From NCBI GenBank assembly GCA_002490425.1, contig DKTZ01000058.1:515-17260 (forward strand): 16,746 nucleotides of DNA, given 5' to 3'. Positions 14,838 to 16,746 of this stretch are shown one piece after another. The stretch's first letter is position 1. Every line of letters begins with the position of its first letter. The notes under the pieces are model-generated. The model was not told the origin of the DNA. It did not search any database and saw only the letters and a list, made by a program, of their open reading frames with translations. This DNA comes from Ruminococcaceae bacterium UBA7217. GTDB lineage: Bacteria > Bacillota > Clostridia > Oscillospirales > Acutalibacteraceae. The translations under genes and the position numbers were made by a program.

Positions 14838-16088
14838 GATATGTTCGCAGGAATCGGTGGTTTCCGTTCAGGGTTTGAAGCTGTGGGCGGATTTGAATGC
14901 ATCGGTCACTGCGAAATAGATAAATATGCAAATCAGGCGTACAACGCTATCTACCAACCGAAAGGAGAGATATTTTTTGAAGACGCAAGAAAAATCGACC
15001 CGAAAGACTTGCCTGATATTGACCTTATTTGCGCGGGTTTTCCCTGTCAGAGCTTTTCAATCGCAGGACTGCGAAAAGGATTTAAAGATGACGCAAGAGG
15101 AACTCTCTTTTTTGAAATCGCCCGAATTGCCGCCATTAAAAGACCATCATTTCTGCTTCTTGAAAATGTTCCCGGATTGCTTTCGCATGACAAAGGCAGG
15201 ACTTTTGCGACAATCCTCAATACGTTGGATGAATTGGGGTACGATGTCGCATGGCAAGTGCTTAACAGCAAGAATTTCGGAGTCCCCCAATCCCGAAAGA
15301 GAGTGTATATTATCGGATATCTTAGAAACAGATGTGCCGGAGAAATATTATCTTTCACAGAAGCAAATGGAACGCCTGTTATTCAAATCATTCCCGGAAC
15401 ACAGGGAGAGCGTGTCTACTCAGACAGCGGAGTCGGAATCACCTTAACAAGCGGTGCAGGCGGTTTCGGCGGTAAATGCGGTCTGTATAAAGTCGAGTTA
15501 CCCGTTAAAGTGAAAACCAAAACAGGATATCAGATGGCGCATCCCGGTGACAGCATTGACCTTGCATATCCAAGCCTTAATTCAAGACGCGGCAGAGTCG
15601 GCGATAATATCGCACATACCGTAACGCCCGGAAATACGCAAGGATATTTTTTCATTGATATGAACGAGGATGCAAAGCTGACGGATACCGCCCGTTGCAT
15701 TACTGCAAGGCAGGACAGTGGCATCAGCAAGCACAAAGGCGAACATTCCGGTGTCTTTATAGAATCCGAACCGAGAGCTGTTCTGACTCCCGAAAAAGAA
15801 TTCGTCCGTCAGCAAGGCAGACGCATCAAAGAGCCGAATGAGCCTATGTTTACGCTCACCGTTCAGGACAGGCACGGTGTTGTTCATTACGGCAGAGTGC
15901 GTAAGCTTACGCCGAAAGAATGCTGGCGTCTGCAAGGCTTCACCGATGAACAATTTAATAAGGCACAGGCTACGGGTCTGAAAGACGGTAGGTTATATAA
16001 AATGGCGGGTAATGCAGTGAGCGTTCCCGTCATTTCTGCTTTAGGACAGAAAATTAAAGAAATATATTATGAACAGGAGATAGGATAA
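14820..16088 (+). CDS. DNA (cytosine-5)-methyltransferase, accessory type
   Basis: This enzyme transfers a methyl group from S-adenosylmethionine to cytosine C5 in DNA. All key motifs of the 422-residue protein are visible. Motif I is FDMFAGIGGF (6-15) for AdoMet, motif IV GFPCQSFS (73-80) with catalytic C76, motif VI LLENVPGL (113-120) and motif VIII QSRKR (157-161). Motif IX is KLTPKECWRLQGF (362-374) and motif X MAGNAVSVPV (395-404). Between VIII and IX lies a target-recognition region of about 200 residues containing several similar Thr/Gly-rich modules. The recognition sequence cannot be read. Motif I lies only five residues from the start, so ATG 14,820 is the only sensible start. No restriction endonuclease is visible, so it may be an orphan modification enzyme of a mobile element. 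Its stop overlaps the next gene in TAATG. Confidence 0.95.
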   Translation: MAIRFFDMFAGIGGFRSGFEAVGGFECIGHCEIDKYANQAYNAIYQPKGEIFFEDARKIDPKDLPDIDLICAGFPCQSFSIAGLRKGFKDDARGTLFFEIARIAAIKRPSFLLLENVPGLLSHDKGRTFATILNTLDELGYDVAWQVLNSKNFGVPQSRKRVYIIGYLRNRCAGEILSFTEANGTPVIQIIPGTQGERVYSDSGVGITLTSGAGGFGGKCGLYKVELPVKVKTKTGYQMAHPGDSIDLAYPSLNSRRGRVGDNIAHTVTPGNTQGYFFIDMNEDAKLTDTARCITARQDSGISKHKGEHSGVFIESEPRAVLTPEKEFVRQQGRRIKEPNEPMFTLTVQDRHGVVHYGRVRKLTPKECWRLQGFTDEQFNKAQATGLKDGRLYKMAGNAVSVPVISALGQKIKEIYYEQEIG

Positions 16089-16746
16089 TGCCAAATCATG
16101 TTGAAAATATCATTACCTTAAAAGGCGATGAAAAGAGAATCCGTGAAATGCTTGAAGCAATCAAAAATGATGACTTCGGTTTAGGGACATTGGATTTTAA
16201 TAAAATTATCCCGATGCCTAACAGTCTCAACATTGAAGCAGGCAGCAGAACGGACAAAGGACTTAAAGCATACAGAGATTTTATTGATGTATATGTTTTC
16301 GGCAGAAATGCTGAAGATGCATTAAATGCAATTCAAAATATACCGAAAGAAATCGAAGATGCATTTTTAAAGCAAAGAACCGATGTTAAAATCACGAATG
16401 GGAACTTGGAAAAACCGCTTGGAATAATATACAGAATTACGGTGCTCCCACTTGGTACGAATGGAGTATTAATAATTGGGGTACAAAATGGAATGCCTAT
16501 GGTTATGATGAAAATGCAGATTACAGTGGAAATGAGAATCTTTGGTTTCAGACTGCATGGTCAGCACCGCACCCCATATTGCAAAAGCTGTCCGAAATGT
16601 ATCCCGATATTACCTTTGAACATGAGTGGGCGGATGAAGATTTGGGTGCAAATTGCGGCAGAAAATGCTATCGAAACGGCGAATGCACCGAGGAATATTA
16701 TCCCGAAAACCAAAAAGAAGCCATTGAATTTGCCTGCCGTATCTGG
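16088..16746 (+). pseudogene. Api92/YubB-like protein, frameshifted and cut by the window edge
   Basis: The ATG at 16,088 overlaps the methyltransferase stop (TAATG) after an AGGAT site. Its frame reads MPNHVENIITLKGDEKRI, then LDFNKIIPMPNSLNIEAG and AFLKQRTDVK. These are family-like segments up to about 16,390. The continuation of the same family lies one base back, in frame from about 16,390: HEWELGKTAWNNIQ, GAPTWYEWSINNWGTKWN, AWSAPHPILQKLSEMYPDI and HEWADEDLGANCGR, ending at FACRIW at the window edge. Adding one A to the AAAA at 16,388-16,391 restores one continuous reading (VKNHEWEL). The ATG frame also has no stop before the window ends, so this is not a simple truncation. The family (DUF1281/Api92-like ferredoxin domain, from memory) is of unknown function and common on mobile elements. 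A sequence error is possible. Confidence 0.75.

Noticed and set aside
16381..16400. Programmed -1 ribosomal frameshift in the Api92-like gene
   Set aside because: In the zero frame the codons are GTT AAA ATC. Re-pairing one base back would put the Lys tRNA on TAA and the Val tRNA on TGT, so a standard slippery site is absent. An indel is simpler.
1..16746. CRISPR array, insertion sequence or defence island
   Set aside because: No regularly spaced repeats, transposase, integrase or restriction endonuclease could be found in the readable sequence.

Overview
The window looks like a chromosomal segment from a low-to-moderate G+C member of the Bacillota, probably class Clostridia (Oscillospirales/Ruminococcaceae-like). 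This is inferred from the AddAB pair, the short RpoD, the dgt-dnaG-rpoD order, the strong AGGAG-type ribosome binding sites and accessory genes of a kind common in gut Clostridia. Family-level placement is a guess.

Positions 1-13,655 are conserved core chromosome, transcribed leftwards on the minus strand. From right to left, the first operon is a small Sm-like barrel protein, a GH27 alpha-galactosidase-family enzyme, addB and addA. These are packed with 14-21 bp gaps or an ATGA overlap behind one good promoter (13,627-13,655). Next comes rpmE (ribosomal protein L31), with its own candidate promoter and a clear terminator, then a yigZ/IMPACT family gene. The last operon is dgt-like dNTPase, dnaG primase and rpoD primary sigma factor. 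It starts from a promoter near 4,060-4,084 and ends at an intrinsic terminator at 61-87. The genes cover replication initiation, nucleotide-pool control, double-strand-break repair and housekeeping transcription.

Positions 13,729-14,255 are the hinge where the coding strand flips. Two plus-strand serine tRNAs, tRNA-Ser(UGA) and tRNA-Ser(GCU), lie about 245 bp apart. Between them is the most unusual part of the window. The last 22 bases of tRNA-Ser(UGA) plus four following T's recur exactly (26 bp) 208 bp downstream. The unit between the two copies is a run of near-perfect hairpins with no credible protein. It resembles a tRNA-tail-derived repeat or an attachment-site remnant.

Positions 14,256-16,746 read rightwards and look like accessory, possibly mobile-element DNA. 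An intergenic stretch with two terminator-like hairpins leads to a DUF4314 protein, a C5-cytosine DNA methyltransferase and an Api92/YubB-like protein cut by the window edge. The last gene carries an apparent one-base frameshift, best explained by loss of one A in an A-tract near 16,388-16,391. The methyltransferase start codon sits in the loop of a hairpin followed by six T's, which could be regulatory. No integrase, transposase, CRISPR array or restriction endonuclease is visible.
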